Source of the DNA: Mesorhizobium sp. | GTDB lineage: Bacteria > Pseudomonadota > Alphaproteobacteria > Rhizobiales > Rhizobiaceae | DNA length: 41,898 nucleotides | Direction: 5' to 3' | Assembly: GCF_017306585.1 (NCBI RefSeq) | Contig: NZ_JAFKIC010000141.1 | Coordinates: 1-41,898, forward strand | In this document: positions 16,998 through 25,312 of the stretch, piece after piece | How positions within the stretch are numbered: the stretch's first letter is position 1 | Layout of the letters: every line of letters begins with the position of its first letter | Position numbers and translations under genes: made by a program | Notes under the pieces: model-generated | Seen by the model: only the letters and a program-made list of their open reading frames with translations | Databases searched by the model: none | What the model was told of the DNA's origin: nothing

Positions 16998-17890
16998 TGA
17001 GTGCTGTTCCTGCCCAACGCGTTGAAATGATTCCGATCAATCGGATCACTGTGGTTAACCCGCGGATACGCAACAAAAAAGTATTCAAGGAGATCATCGG
17101 CAATATTGCCGAAATCGGATTGAAGCGACCCATCACGGTGACTCGAAGGGCGGAAGCGGGGGGACCATCATACGATCTTGTGTGCGGTCAGGGGCGATTA
17201 GAGGCGTTCAAAGCGCTCGGGCAGAAAGAGGTACCGGCGCTTGTTGTAGCTGCCAATCAGGAGGACTGCCTCGTCGCGAGCTTGGTAGAGAATTGCGCCA
17301 GGCGTCAGCTTCGCGCAATCGACCTTCTTCAAGATATCGGGGGGCTTAAGCAGCGCGGTTATTCCGTGCCTGAGATTGCCCGCAAGACGGGACTCACCGG
17401 CGAATATGTCTACGCCGTTATACGGCTCCTCGAAAAAGGCGAGCAGCGCTTACTCCGCGCTGTGGAATCCGGCCAGATCCCCTTCAGTGTGGCATTGGAG
17501 ATTGCGGAGGCCGATGGTGACGGGGTTCAAGGCGCGCTTCAGAATGCTTACGAGGCGAATCTTCTCCGTGGCCGCAAGCTGCTTGTGGCGAAGCGCCTTG
17601 TTGAGGCACGACGTCATCTCGGAAAGGGGCTCAAGGTTCATCAAAGCGCAAAGCGCTCTGCGCCTCTCTCCTCGGAAGCGTTGGTCCGTGCCTATCAGCA
17701 AGATGCTGATCGCAAGAAAGTTCTGATACGCCGAGCGGAGGCCGCGAAAGGCCGGTTGGTCTTCATTGCTGAGGCCTTGCGTCGGCTCGTCGCTGATGAC
17801 GCTTTTATCCGTATGCTTGGCGAGGAGAGCTTGAGCGACCTTCCTGCTCCAATTGCATTGCGGATACGCAGGGAGGCGATTTTGTCGTGA
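16997..17890 (+). CDS. ParB/RepB N-terminal-domain protein
   Basis: The 297-residue product has a ParB-type nucleotide-binding domain (about 8-100). PINRITVVNPRIRNKKVF leads into CGQGRLEAFKALGQKEVPAL (the GxxR box) and the second box VENCARRQLRAIDLL. A helix-turn-helix follows in YSVPEIARKTGLTGEYVYAV. In canonical ParB proteins these boxes form the CTP-binding clamp. Start and stop overlap neighbours by one and four bases, which indicates translational coupling. No ParA-type ATPase is encoded nearby, so classical partition is unlikely. Action on the recombinase's DNA sites is a plausible inference. Confidence 0.9.
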   Translation: MSAVPAQRVEMIPINRITVVNPRIRNKKVFKEIIGNIAEIGLKRPITVTRRAEAGGPSYDLVCGQGRLEAFKALGQKEVPALVVAANQEDCLVASLVENCARRQLRAIDLLQDIGGLKQRGYSVPEIARKTGLTGEYVYAVIRLLEKGEQRLLRAVESGQIPFSVALEIAEADGDGVQGALQNAYEANLLRGRKLLVAKRLVEARRHLGKGLKVHQSAKRSAPLSSEALVRAYQQDADRKKVLIRRAEAAKGRLVFIAEALRRLVADDAFIRMLGEESLSDLPAPIALRIRREAILS

Positions 17891-18777
17891 GGACACTACG
17901 CGGAACCGTAAGCGTCGAGAGGGCTTTCGAAGACGCCAGCCTGCGAATTCCGATTGCGGACATCATGCCGTTGAAGGTCCTAACGCCCGCAGTCTTGAAA
18001 TCGGTTAAGTACGCCCAAATCGCCGCTTCGATACAGGAAGTTGGTATCATCGAGCCACCCGTGGTGGTGCGCGACAAGAAGGATAGCGAGCGGTTCCATC
18101 TGCTCGATGGCCATGTCCGTATCGACATCCTGCAAAAGCGTGGGGACTTAGAAGTAGTATGCCTGGTTGCCACCGACGACGAGGCTTACACCTACAACAA
18201 GCGGGTCAGTCGCATAGCAATCATTCAGGAGCATAAAATGATCCTGAAAGCCATTGAGAAGGGTGTCCCGGAAGAGCGCCTAGCAAAGGCACTCAACGTG
18301 AACATTTCCAACATTCGCCAGAAGAAGGCGCTGCTGGACGGCATATGCCCTGAATCAGCCGAGCTGATCAAAGACAAGCATGTTCCAATCAACACGATAG
18401 GCTTGCTTAAGCAGCTGAAGCCAGTCCGTCAGATCGAGGCGGTCCAGTTAATGATCGCAATGAACAAGTTCACCTTCACCTATGCGCGCTCGCTCGTGGC
18501 CGCTACGCCGGAGTCCCAATTAGTGCGCGGCAAGAAGTCAGTAAAGGGACTGAGTGACGAGCAGATCGCATTGATGGAGAACGAATCCGCCCAACTCGAG
18601 CGAGAATTTCGGACAATCGAACAGGACTATGGTACCGACCATTTGGATTTGGTGTTGGCGATAGGTTATGTGACGCGGTTGCTTGGAAATGCCCGCATTG
18701 TTCGGTATCTTGCCGCCAACTACGCGGACGTTCTTTCGGAATTTCAGAAGATTGCCGAACTTCAGAAGGCTGCTTAA
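17887..18777 (+). CDS. RepB C-terminal-domain, ParB-like protein
   Basis: The 296-residue product starts with GTG at 17887, overlapping the preceding stop. Its N-terminal ParB-like domain (about 18-100) includes SIQEVGIIEPPVVV and the box LLDGHVRIDILQKRG. NKRVSRIAIIQEHKMI and a helix-turn-helix in VPEERLAKALNVNISNIRQK follow. The C-terminal half (ESAELIKDKHVPINTIGLLK and beyond) resembles the RepB partition family. It is the last gene of the recombinase unit. Having two different ParB-like proteins side by side without ParA is the notable feature. Both should bind DNA in the cytoplasm. Confidence 0.88.
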   Translation: MRTLRGTVSVERAFEDASLRIPIADIMPLKVLTPAVLKSVKYAQIAASIQEVGIIEPPVVVRDKKDSERFHLLDGHVRIDILQKRGDLEVVCLVATDDEAYTYNKRVSRIAIIQEHKMILKAIEKGVPEERLAKALNVNISNIRQKKALLDGICPESAELIKDKHVPINTIGLLKQLKPVRQIEAVQLMIAMNKFTFTYARSLVAATPESQLVRGKKSVKGLSDEQIALMENESAQLEREFRTIEQDYGTDHLDLVLAIGYVTRLLGNARIVRYLAANYADVLSEFQKIAELQKAA

Positions 18778-18933
18778 GCTGTCGACTGGCTAAGCGTTAC
18801 AAATTTGGCAACCATGGTCTTCAACTGCCGGGAAACCTTGACTCACATCGTGAGAAGGCTCGCCCCTGTTCCGCCGCAATGCGGCTGCACGGGACGATCG
18901 ATAGGGATTTCAGACCTTTAAGGGAGACCTCGC

Positions 18934-19254
18934 ATGATCATTCATAAAGCCGTTGCGGCCGTGGTTCTGGCCGCCGCGCTTGCGGGCTGCCAGTCGCAGA
19001 CCGAAGGCCAGCAGCGGGCCACGACGGGCGCCCTGCTCGGCGGCGCCGGGGGCGCCCTCGTGGGCCAGGCGATCGGCGGCAACACTAAGAGCACGGTCAT
19101 CGGCGCGGCGAGCGGCGCGCTGCTCGGCGCCGTCGTCGGTTCCGCCACCACCCCACAGGAACCGCGTGGCCGGCAGCTCTGCCGCTACCAGGACCGCTAC
19201 GGCCAGATCTACACCGCGCCGTGCGACGATCGCTACTACAACGGCAATTACTGA
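18934..19254 (+). CDS. glycine-zipper lipoprotein (17-kDa antigen type)
   Basis: The 106-residue product starts after AGGGAGACC. The signal peptide MIIHKAVAAVVLAAALAGCQ ends in a lipobox (LAGC) and should be lipidated at Cys19. The mature part has a glycine zipper, TTGALLGGAGGALVGQAIGG then AASGALLGAVVGSA, which forms a helical hairpin in membranes. A C-terminal segment follows with CRYQDRYGQIYTAPC. This matches the 17-kDa surface antigen/YMGG family, probably in the outer membrane. Its 3' half lies opposite the end of the frame at 19097-19567. Confidence 0.85.
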   Translation: MIIHKAVAAVVLAAALAGCQSQTEGQQRATTGALLGGAGGALVGQAIGGNTKSTVIGAASGALLGAVVGSATTPQEPRGRQLCRYQDRYGQIYTAPCDDRYYNGNY

Positions 19255-19567
19255 TTGAAGATCTAGCTGATGGAGGCCGCGTTGACAGCGGCCCCCTTCG
19301 CCAGTCGATCTCGTTGCCGTCGTCATCCTCATCAGATCCACGGTTGGGATCCTCGATATAAGTTTGGCAGCTCTCGTTGAATGACTGACTGTTCGAGCTG
19401 CAATCGCTTTCGTCGGTGATCTCGTTCTGTTGAGCCCAATCGTAGCCAGCCTTGTGCCCCGAGCAATCTTCCGTGCACTCGTTGCCGCCGAAAGTCTGTT
19501 GTGCGCTGGCCGCCGACGACCACGCCAAGGCAGCGGCACCAGCCAGAATTGCAACTCGTCGGACCAT
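19097..19567 (-). CDS. secreted protein with Cys/Asp-rich domain, aberrant C-terminus
   Basis: The start at ATG 19567 follows AGGGGGAAA; the frame could also open at 19585. MVRRVAILAGAAALAWSSAA-SAQQ is a clear signal peptide. The mature part, NECTEDCSGHKAGYDWAQQN followed by SDCSSNSQSFNESC and EDPNRGSDEDDDGNEID, is an exported domain I have seen in rhizobial proteins. After about residue 80 the frame runs into Arg/Ser-rich sequence antisense to the lipoprotein gene. The natural stop has thus probably been lost by a frameshift or junction. The true domain ends near 19325. Function unknown. Confidence 0.6.
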   Translation of the reverse strand: MVRRVAILAGAAALAWSSAASAQQTFGGNECTEDCSGHKAGYDWAQQNEITDESDCSSNSQSFNESCQTYIEDPNRGSDEDDDGNEIDWRRGPLSTRPPSARSSISNCRCSSDRRTARCRSGRSGPGSGRAAGHAVPVGWWRNRRRRRAARRSPRR

Positions 19568-19577
19568 TTGTTTCCCC

Positions 19578-19793
19578 CTATCCATCACATGCGCACCCCG
19601 GCGCCTTGTGGCATCGTTTGTCTCGCGAGATGCAACTATCGCCACAAGCCTTGCCGGCCGAGCACGTTTTGCAGCAGCCTTCGATCGGGATTGTCGACCA
19701 GGGGATAGTTGGAGCCGGCCGCCCGACGATCGACGCCGGATTGGTCGGCATGAAAATGCCGACGAGAGCCAGCGCCGCGATGAACCGAAACAT
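19578..19793 (-). CDS. small secreted Cys-rich protein (GKACGDSC motif)
   Basis: The 71-residue product starts at ATG 19793 after GGGAGGGGG. MFRFIAALALVGIFMPTNP is a signal-like hydrophobic leader. The mature part holds nine cysteines in GCCKTCSAGKACGDSCISRD and CHKAPGCACDG, suggesting disulfides or metal binding outside the cytoplasm. Short proteins with a GKACGxSCI core recur across Proteobacteria as uncharacterised secreted proteins. A frameshifted copy is present at 14211-14440. It sits 11 bp upstream of the next secreted-protein gene on the same strand, so the two are probably co-transcribed. Confidence 0.75.
   Translation of the reverse strand: MFRFIAALALVGIFMPTNPASIVGRPAPTIPWSTIPIEGCCKTCSAGKACGDSCISRDKRCHKAPGCACDG
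19601..19793. repeat. direct repeat B of a duplicated small gene
   Basis: This is the intact partner of the segment at 14261-14440. It contains the 13 bp that are missing from the other copy. Confidence 0.75.
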
Positions 19794-20016
19794 GAGTGCC
19801 CCCTCCCAAGAAGCAAGCATCAAGCTATTTGGAAGTCGAGCAGCGCCGCCCGGGCAACCCTGGCGCTGGTTATCGCGCCTAGTCTACCTCTCTACTCTGC
19901 CATCCCACATAACTTGGCGCAAATAGCCGCCACATTTGAATTATAAGACTGATTGCATATCAGTCGCGCCATCACCGTTAATTTAAGCGTCGCTTCATAT
20001 TGTCGGTATTGATCAA

Positions 20017-20370
20017 CTAGAAACAAGATAGTTGGTCGGCAAGTTGGTGCCAGGAAGTACTGGGTGGTAAGCCATTATTCCCGGAGCGAACGTCAGCCAA
20101 AACGCTACACAAGCATTTCCGTCGCTGCAAACCATTGCCCTCCGCAATAAAGCGCTTGCGGCACTCTAAAAGACGCTTTTCAATTGCCCTAACCTCTTTG
20201 TCAGAATAGCTAGAAAAGAAAGATATACTTCCACCGTCAAGTGTATTTGGTGTTATCGTCTCTCTTCGGCGCCTCAGATAGTCCTCAAATGGCTCCTTCC
20301 CCAGAGTGTACAGGTCGGTCAACGCGCTTACAACCGCTGCTAAGCTCGCTATAGTGTCTAAGCCTGCCAT
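20017..20370 (-). CDS. hypothetical cargo protein near attR
   Basis: The 117-residue product starts at ATG 20370 after GGGGGAAAAA. An N-terminal helix, MAGLDTIASLAAVVSALTDL, precedes a charged linker (YLRRRRETITP) and a helical stretch with KEVRAIEKRLLECRKRF. A Cys- and Ser-containing end follows. There is no signal peptide despite the mildly hydrophobic start. The surrounding DNA is clearly more AT-rich than the rest of the window, a sign of recent transfer. Position at the island's distal end is typical of variable cargo. No family recognised. Confidence 0.55.
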   Translation of the reverse strand: MAGLDTIASLAAVVSALTDLYTLGKEPFEDYLRRRRETITPNTLDGGSISFFSSYSDKEVRAIEKRLLECRKRFIAEGNGLQRRKCLCSVLADVRSGNNGLPPSTSWHQLADQLSCF

Positions 20371-20552
20371 TTTTTCCCCCGTAGAAAAATATTTCTACGC
20401 ACAATAACATTCAATTTTCGACGACAAGGCAAGTCCCCCCGCTTTTTAGCCTCGAACATCGACCGTCAGCTGTGCTCAGAGGACGTGAGTATCCAGTGAG
20501 TACAAATCTGAGGCGCAGCCGAGATCCTTGAAAAATAAAGCGGGATGGACAG

Positions 20553-20792
20553 TTAGTAACTGCCTTCCTTGGGCAGGTCGGCCGGCGCCAGGTTGACCGT
20601 CACCTTCTTCGACGGCATCGACAGGCCCGACGCATGAAGGGCGGCCTGCACGCGTTCGCGGCTTTCGGCCACCGCCTTGTCGGGCAGGCCGACGATGTGC
20701 ATGTTGACCTTGCCGGGCGCGATCATCACCTGCACATCGACCGGCACGGCCTCGATGCCCTGGAAAGCGACAGTGCGGACCCGCGCCACCAT
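20553..20792 (-). pseudogene. comM: N-terminal fragment of ComM cut by the island
   Basis: ATG 20792 opens ComM with MVARVRTVAFQGIEAVPVDV and continues through VNMHIVGLPDKAVAESRERV to NLAPADLPKEGS. At the attR core it passes into island DNA and stops two codons later (TAC TAA). The 78 ComM residues join exactly to HYDLPIAL at the other end of the island, giving 510 residues in total, the usual length for the family. The fragment has only the start of the N-terminal domain and no ATPase motif, so it cannot work alone. Confidence 0.93.
20560..20573. other. attR core of the comM island
   Basis: CTGCCTTCCTTGGG repeats the core at 5592-5605. Resident comM continues to its right (CAGGTCGGCC, encoding ADL in reverse). 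To its left is AT-richer island DNA. Confidence 0.88.
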
Positions 20793-20975
20793 GTTTTGCC
20801 CCCGGGATATTGGCCTGTCCGGCCGTGCGATCAGGCCAGCGATGGCCCTTTCCGCAAGACAATCACAATTTCTTGATCAGAGCAAGAACATTACAGGAAC
20901 AGATAGCCGAGTTATTGATGAAAGGCGGGCGTTCGCGTTGAAAGTCCGGTTGCGGCGGCAGCTGTCATTGCCGGT

Positions 20976-22145
20976 CTACACGCCGGAAGCGTTCACGGGA
21001 TCGCTCGAACGCTTTCTTACCCGCCAGGTGAAGACCGATGTGGCCGCGTAGTTCCAGACGGCGCCAAGCAGAATGCCGGCCAGACCTGCCGACCACCATC
21101 TATAGTGGCTGTTCGCGAACAGGTAGTTCGCAATGCCCACGTTTGCGAAAGCGCCCACGGAGCACACGAGCATGAAACTGAACAAGCCGTAAATCACCTC
21201 CCTGACGCCCCGGAGGCGGCGGTCGCGATAGGTCAACGTGTTGTTTACGAAGAAGTTGAACACCATCGCGGTGAATGTCGCGAGGCCTTGAGCGGCGAAA
21301 AAATCGGCAAGGCCGGTGGCGAGAAGCACCGACAACACGGCCATATGAACGAGGACGCCAAGACCGCCTATCAGGGAAAAAGATATGAAGCGCGCCGGAA
21401 TGACGTGACCGACCAGCTTGTCGGCCAGCAGCATCAGGTATTCCCAGGTAACCAACGCATCCAGTTTGCTCTCGCCGGCCTGCCTTGTCCGGAACTGGTA
21501 GGCGACTTCCCGGATTCTCAACGGAGATTTCGCCGAAGCGCAGATATCCAGCAGGATCTTGTAGCCTTGGCCGGACAGATCCCTGACCGAATTGTCGAAA
21601 GCCGGCCTGGTGATGGCGAAGAAGCCGCTCATCGGGTCGCTGAGATCGTTTTTGGTCACCACCTTGGCCAGCCACGTCGCGAAGGCGCTGATTTGTGCGC
21701 GGCGTTTGTCCCAGGAACCCAGCCCGCCCCCTTCGACGTATCTTGAACCAACCACCAGGTCGGCGGTATTGGCTTCGAGGAAGGAAAGCATTTCCGGTAT
21801 GATGCTCTCGTCATGTTGGAGATCGGCATCTATGACGACCATGAAGGGAGCGGTCGTGCTGAGCATGCCTTCCGTGACGGCGGTAGAGAGCCCGCGCCGG
21901 CCGATGCGATGAATGAGCCGGATCCCCGGGACGGTTGCCGCCAATTTCGCTATTTCGGCTCTTGTTCCGTCAAGGGAATCGTCATCGACAAAAACGATCT
22001 CGTGGTCTGTGCCTTCGAGCGCGATCCCGACTGCCGCCGCGATCCTGGAAACATTCGCAACTTCATTGAACGTCGGAATGATCACGGAAACCAGGGGGGC
22101 AAAATGCGACGTCGCATTTTGACTGTCTCTGACGTCGATATTCAA
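20976..22145 (-). CDS. GtrB-GtrA fusion: polyprenyl-phosphate glycosyltransferase
   Basis: The 389-residue product starts with TTG at 22145 after GGGGGAG. The first 240 residues are a GT2 domain of the DPM1/GtrB type, with VSVIIPTFNEVANV, FVDDDSLDGT, the metal-binding VIDADLQHDE and DPMSGFFAI. From about residue 250 a GtrA-like domain of four transmembrane helices follows (RFISFSLIGGLGVLVHMAVL, then FNFFVNNTLTYRDRR). The protein probably makes polyprenyl-phosphate sugar at the inner membrane and helps flip it. The downstream partner in the same operon is a GT-C enzyme that could use it. The sugar is unknown. Confidence 0.88.
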   Translation of the reverse strand: MNIDVRDSQNATSHFAPLVSVIIPTFNEVANVSRIAAAVGIALEGTDHEIVFVDDDSLDGTRAEIAKLAATVPGIRLIHRIGRRGLSTAVTEGMLSTTAPFMVVIDADLQHDESIIPEMLSFLEANTADLVVGSRYVEGGGLGSWDKRRAQISAFATWLAKVVTKNDLSDPMSGFFAITRPAFDNSVRDLSGQGYKILLDICASAKSPLRIREVAYQFRTRQAGESKLDALVTWEYLMLLADKLVGHVIPARFISFSLIGGLGVLVHMAVLSVLLATGLADFFAAQGLATFTAMVFNFFVNNTLTYRDRRLRGVREVIYGLFSFMLVCSVGAFANVGIANYLFANSHYRWWSAGLAGILLGAVWNYAATSVFTWRVRKRSSDPVNASGV

Positions 22146-22199
22146 AAGGCTCCCCCGGTCATCTGGGTCTGCTACCGCAACGATACCATGAAATAAAAC

Positions 22200-23564
22200 T
22201 CACCAGTGCAGAAGGGGGTCCGCTTTCACGACCGTCAATTTTCCATCGTCGATCAGCTTGGTGACGGCGTCAGGCGGAAGATGGCCGGTCAGAACCTGCT
22301 GTTGGACGTAGAAGGGGTCGATGACGAAGGGCTTTCCCGAACGGTAGCTGGCGAGCGTACAGAAGCAGGTCGCGTCCCCGGGCGTGTTCTTGAGGCGGGC
22401 GACCGTCGCGGACATGGCGGCTTCGCGCGCGGCGATCTCCGCGTGGAAGCTCGGGTCCACCAGCAATCGCACCGGTTCAACGCGCGCGGACGCCACCAGG
22501 CGCAGACAAATGGCGAGCAGAAGGACAAATCGCAGCGCCTGCGGCGACCAGCGCCGGGCGAGCGGCAGAACCGGCGCGTTGGCGAAGGCAAGGCCGGTGG
22601 CGACGGACACCCCGAAGACCAGTTCGAATTGCGCGTTGTAGGCTACGCCATCGCCGGTTTTCTGGACGAAGAACATCACGAGGCCAAGGATGTTCAAGAG
22701 ATTGCAGAACCGGATATTGGGATCGGCACTGCGCGTGATGCCGACGTAAGCCCACGCGACCAGGCCGACGGCGATCCATTGCAGATGCCCGATGGCGCCG
22801 AAGGCGTGCTTTAACGCATAGGCGCGCGGCGACCTCAAATTGGTGAAGAAGTCGGGGCCGAAGGCAAGGTAACAAACGAAAAATCCAAGCGCGATGGCGA
22901 GCGCCGCCAGAAGCGCCGACTTTACCATCTGCCGCGGCCGGTTCATGCCCAGCCAGATCATCGCCGTCAGCGGCATGACGACGATGTTGTGCTTGATGAA
23001 CCCCGCACCCACCATCAGCAGGATGGACAAGGCATAGCCGCGATCCCGCGACCTGGCCCGCAGGAAGGCAACCAGGCCAACCGTCATGACCGCTTGCGCC
23101 AGCAAATGCGGGTCGTCCATCCCGACATAGCCGGTAAAAAAACGGCACATGGTGGCGCCAAAAAACAGCGCGCCGATCCAGGCGGAGGTGGTGTCGCCAC
23201 CGAGCAGGCGGACCGCGCGGAAAACGCCCCAGGCGATCACCAGGACCGCCGCGAGCGACAGCAACCGCCCGGCCAGAACGGCGTCACCGATCAATCGCCC
23301 CAGACCGCCGACGATATAAAAGGAAAGCGGCGGATAATTATTGGCGATCAGCTGACCGGCGGCGGGATAGAGCGGCATCCGACCCATCGCCGCGTCGGCA
23401 TAGTAGGCGTTCCACCCCTCGTTGGTATCGATCTCGATGTTTAGAAAAGCCCGATAGATCGGCCACAAGGCCGCGAGCGCGGTCAGCAGGGCGAGGCAGC
23501 CGATCATGACCGACACGCGGCGGGTCGAGGAAGTCTCGCCGACCTGGCTCATCGTTGCATTCAT
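22200..23564 (-). CDS. GT-C family membrane glycosyltransferase
   Basis: The 454-residue product has about ten hydrophobic segments. The first lumenal loop carries IEIDTNEGWNAYYADAAMG, the acidic motif typical of lipid-linked-sugar-dependent GT-C enzymes. VGMDDPHLLAQ in the second loop is also acidic. A soluble periplasmic tail with paired Cys (DATCFCTLASY) ends the protein. It lies 54 bp upstream of the GtrB-GtrA fusion on the same strand, so the pair could supply and then use a polyprenyl-linked sugar to decorate a surface polymer. ATG 23564 and ATG 23552 are both possible starts. Confidence 0.8.
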   Translation of the reverse strand: MNATMSQVGETSSTRRVSVMIGCLALLTALAALWPIYRAFLNIEIDTNEGWNAYYADAAMGRMPLYPAAGQLIANNYPPLSFYIVGGLGRLIGDAVLAGRLLSLAAVLVIAWGVFRAVRLLGGDTTSAWIGALFFGATMCRFFTGYVGMDDPHLLAQAVMTVGLVAFLRARSRDRGYALSILLMVGAGFIKHNIVVMPLTAMIWLGMNRPRQMVKSALLAALAIALGFFVCYLAFGPDFFTNLRSPRAYALKHAFGAIGHLQWIAVGLVAWAYVGITRSADPNIRFCNLLNILGLVMFFVQKTGDGVAYNAQFELVFGVSVATGLAFANAPVLPLARRWSPQALRFVLLLAICLRLVASARVEPVRLLVDPSFHAEIAAREAAMSATVARLKNTPGDATCFCTLASYRSGKPFVIDPFYVQQQVLTGHLPPDAVTKLIDDGKLTVVKADPLLHW

Positions 23565-24008
23565 CTGGTGCCAGGTCCGGATCGGATTTGCGGATGGAGC
23601 GGGCGGTCCCGCCGCCGCCTTTTTTGGAGACAGGGTCGCCTGTGTTGGACAGCGGAGCCACGGGATAATCGAACCCCCACTTTCATCTCTCTAACTTCAA
23701 AAATCGCTTTTCCGCAATGCTATTACTTGGCGATGCATCTATTTCTTTCCGGCAGGTCGTAGCTGCTTTCATTGGGCGGGCCGATCGGCGCCATGTTGGC
23801 CCGCCGCATCAAGCCTTGCGATCGGCCGGGCGGCCTTTTCGTGAAGGCGCTCGCAGCTCTTGGTCAAATCAAGAACAATGAAAGAACAGAAAAGCGTGCC
23901 GGTTGCAGGGAGGTTGTACTCGATTGAAAAAGCGGAACATGGTTAATACAAAATGAAAACGACCTGCCTGTGCTTGGCCTCGGAAGCCGCGTTTCTCCGG
24001 GGACAGCT
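23565..24008. other. intergenic region upstream of the glycosyltransferase pair
   Basis: These 444 bp lie between the AraC gene end and the glycosyltransferase operon start, both on the minus strand. The stretch near 23876-23960 is AT-richer. No gene or clear regulatory palindrome was found. Confidence 0.45.
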
Positions 24009-25082
24009 CTATGCCGGCGCGGATATCGCGCTCGATCGCCGTTCGATCGGTTTGAGATATTGCAGGAGATCGCGGGACGCCAGCAATTCCATGTCTTCCA
24101 TCTTTGATTGCGAGGCGAGACTCCTGACATCTTTCGGCGACAGGCCGAAAAGTTTCTTGAAGGCGCGCGTGAAGGCCGACGGGTGGCTGAACCCGAGATC
24201 GAAGGCGAGTTGCGAAATACGCACTTCAGGCTCCGTCGTGTCCGCCATGCGGCGAAAGGCAAATCTGAGCCGCCGTTCGTTGATATAGGCGCTGACTCCC
24301 CCGAGCGGCTCGAACATCCGGTAGAGCGTCGAGCGGGTAATGCCGAACTCGTCGATCAGCGTGTGAAGCGTCAGCTCGGAACCGGAAAGCCGCTGTTCGA
24401 TGGCGGCCCTGATCGCGGCCAGGGAAATCGTCCTGCGGCCGGGTCTGGCCTCATTCTGCTGGCTCGACAAGGGTTCGAGACACGCCGTCGCGAGTTGGAT
24501 GATGGTGTCGGCAACAGCCCCGGCCTCGGAAACCGGAAGGTCCGGCCCAACCGCGATGACGTTTTCCATCACGCCGCGCAGAATGGTTGTCAGGGGTCCT
24601 TGCCGGCGCACGAAACCGTGAGCGTCGTCGAGGAACGGTACCATGGGCTCGAGCCTGCGGCGTGACACCGCCAGGCTTACATTCTCGACGACCGGCGCTT
24701 CGATCGCCATTTCCTGCGAAAGGTCGAGAAACGCGAAATCCCCGGCCTCGATGCGCCTGGTCTTGCCGGCGATCGTCAGGTCGAAATGGCCGCGCGTGTA
24801 GCAGACGACCAGGATCTGATCCATGCCGTGACGCGCCATGGTCCTGATCGTGCGGGTGAACCGGCCCGCGCCGCTCTTCACCCGCGAAACTGTTACCTGG
24901 GGCAGGGGATAGATTTCGGATGTCGCGAAGAACGGAACACCGTCCATGAGAGACGGCACGTCGAAATCGAAGGCCGGCGAAACGATCCTCGAATAGGACA
25001 GGACACTTTGGGGGTCATCTTCGGGAAACACCCCGCGATAGCAATCTATGAAGGCCGGCTGTGTGTCGTTCTGCGAATTCAT
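24009..25082 (-). CDS. AraC family transcriptional regulator
   Basis: The 357-residue product starts at ATG 25082; a TTG one codon earlier is also open. The N-terminal half resembles the AraC-binding-like domain, with LVVCYTRGHFDLTIAGKTRR and AGDFAFLDLS forming a cupin-like sheet. The C-terminal DNA-binding domain (about 225-325) shows both helix-turn-helix units. The first is LHTLIDEFGITRSTLYRMFE and the second is ISQLAFDLGFSHPSAFTRAF followed by KKLFGLSPKDVR. The gene diverges from the autotransporter across about 230 bp and may control it or the glycosyltransferases. Target unknown. Confidence 0.9.
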   Translation of the reverse strand: MNSQNDTQPAFIDCYRGVFPEDDPQSVLSYSRIVSPAFDFDVPSLMDGVPFFATSEIYPLPQVTVSRVKSGAGRFTRTIRTMARHGMDQILVVCYTRGHFDLTIAGKTRRIEAGDFAFLDLSQEMAIEAPVVENVSLAVSRRRLEPMVPFLDDAHGFVRRQGPLTTILRGVMENVIAVGPDLPVSEAGAVADTIIQLATACLEPLSSQQNEARPGRRTISLAAIRAAIEQRLSGSELTLHTLIDEFGITRSTLYRMFEPLGGVSAYINERRLRFAFRRMADTTEPEVRISQLAFDLGFSHPSAFTRAFKKLFGLSPKDVRSLASQSKMEDMELLASRDLLQYLKPIERRSSAISAPA

Positions 25083-25312
25083 CAATGGTCTCTGGCAAAT
25101 CGTCGCGTGACGGAGACAATGTCATACGATCCGTACCGCCAGCAAAGCCGCGCTTTACCGATCGTCCCATTTTTTTAACCCGGCGTCCCAACCGGCCACA
25201 TCAGGCTTGAACGCGCCTCGCGCCCGTCGGAACAGTCCCCGGCGTGGGCGAGGGGTGCATGCGGACATGGTTTTCCGCCACCGCTCATATATGGGCGGGG
25301 GCTGCCGGGACC

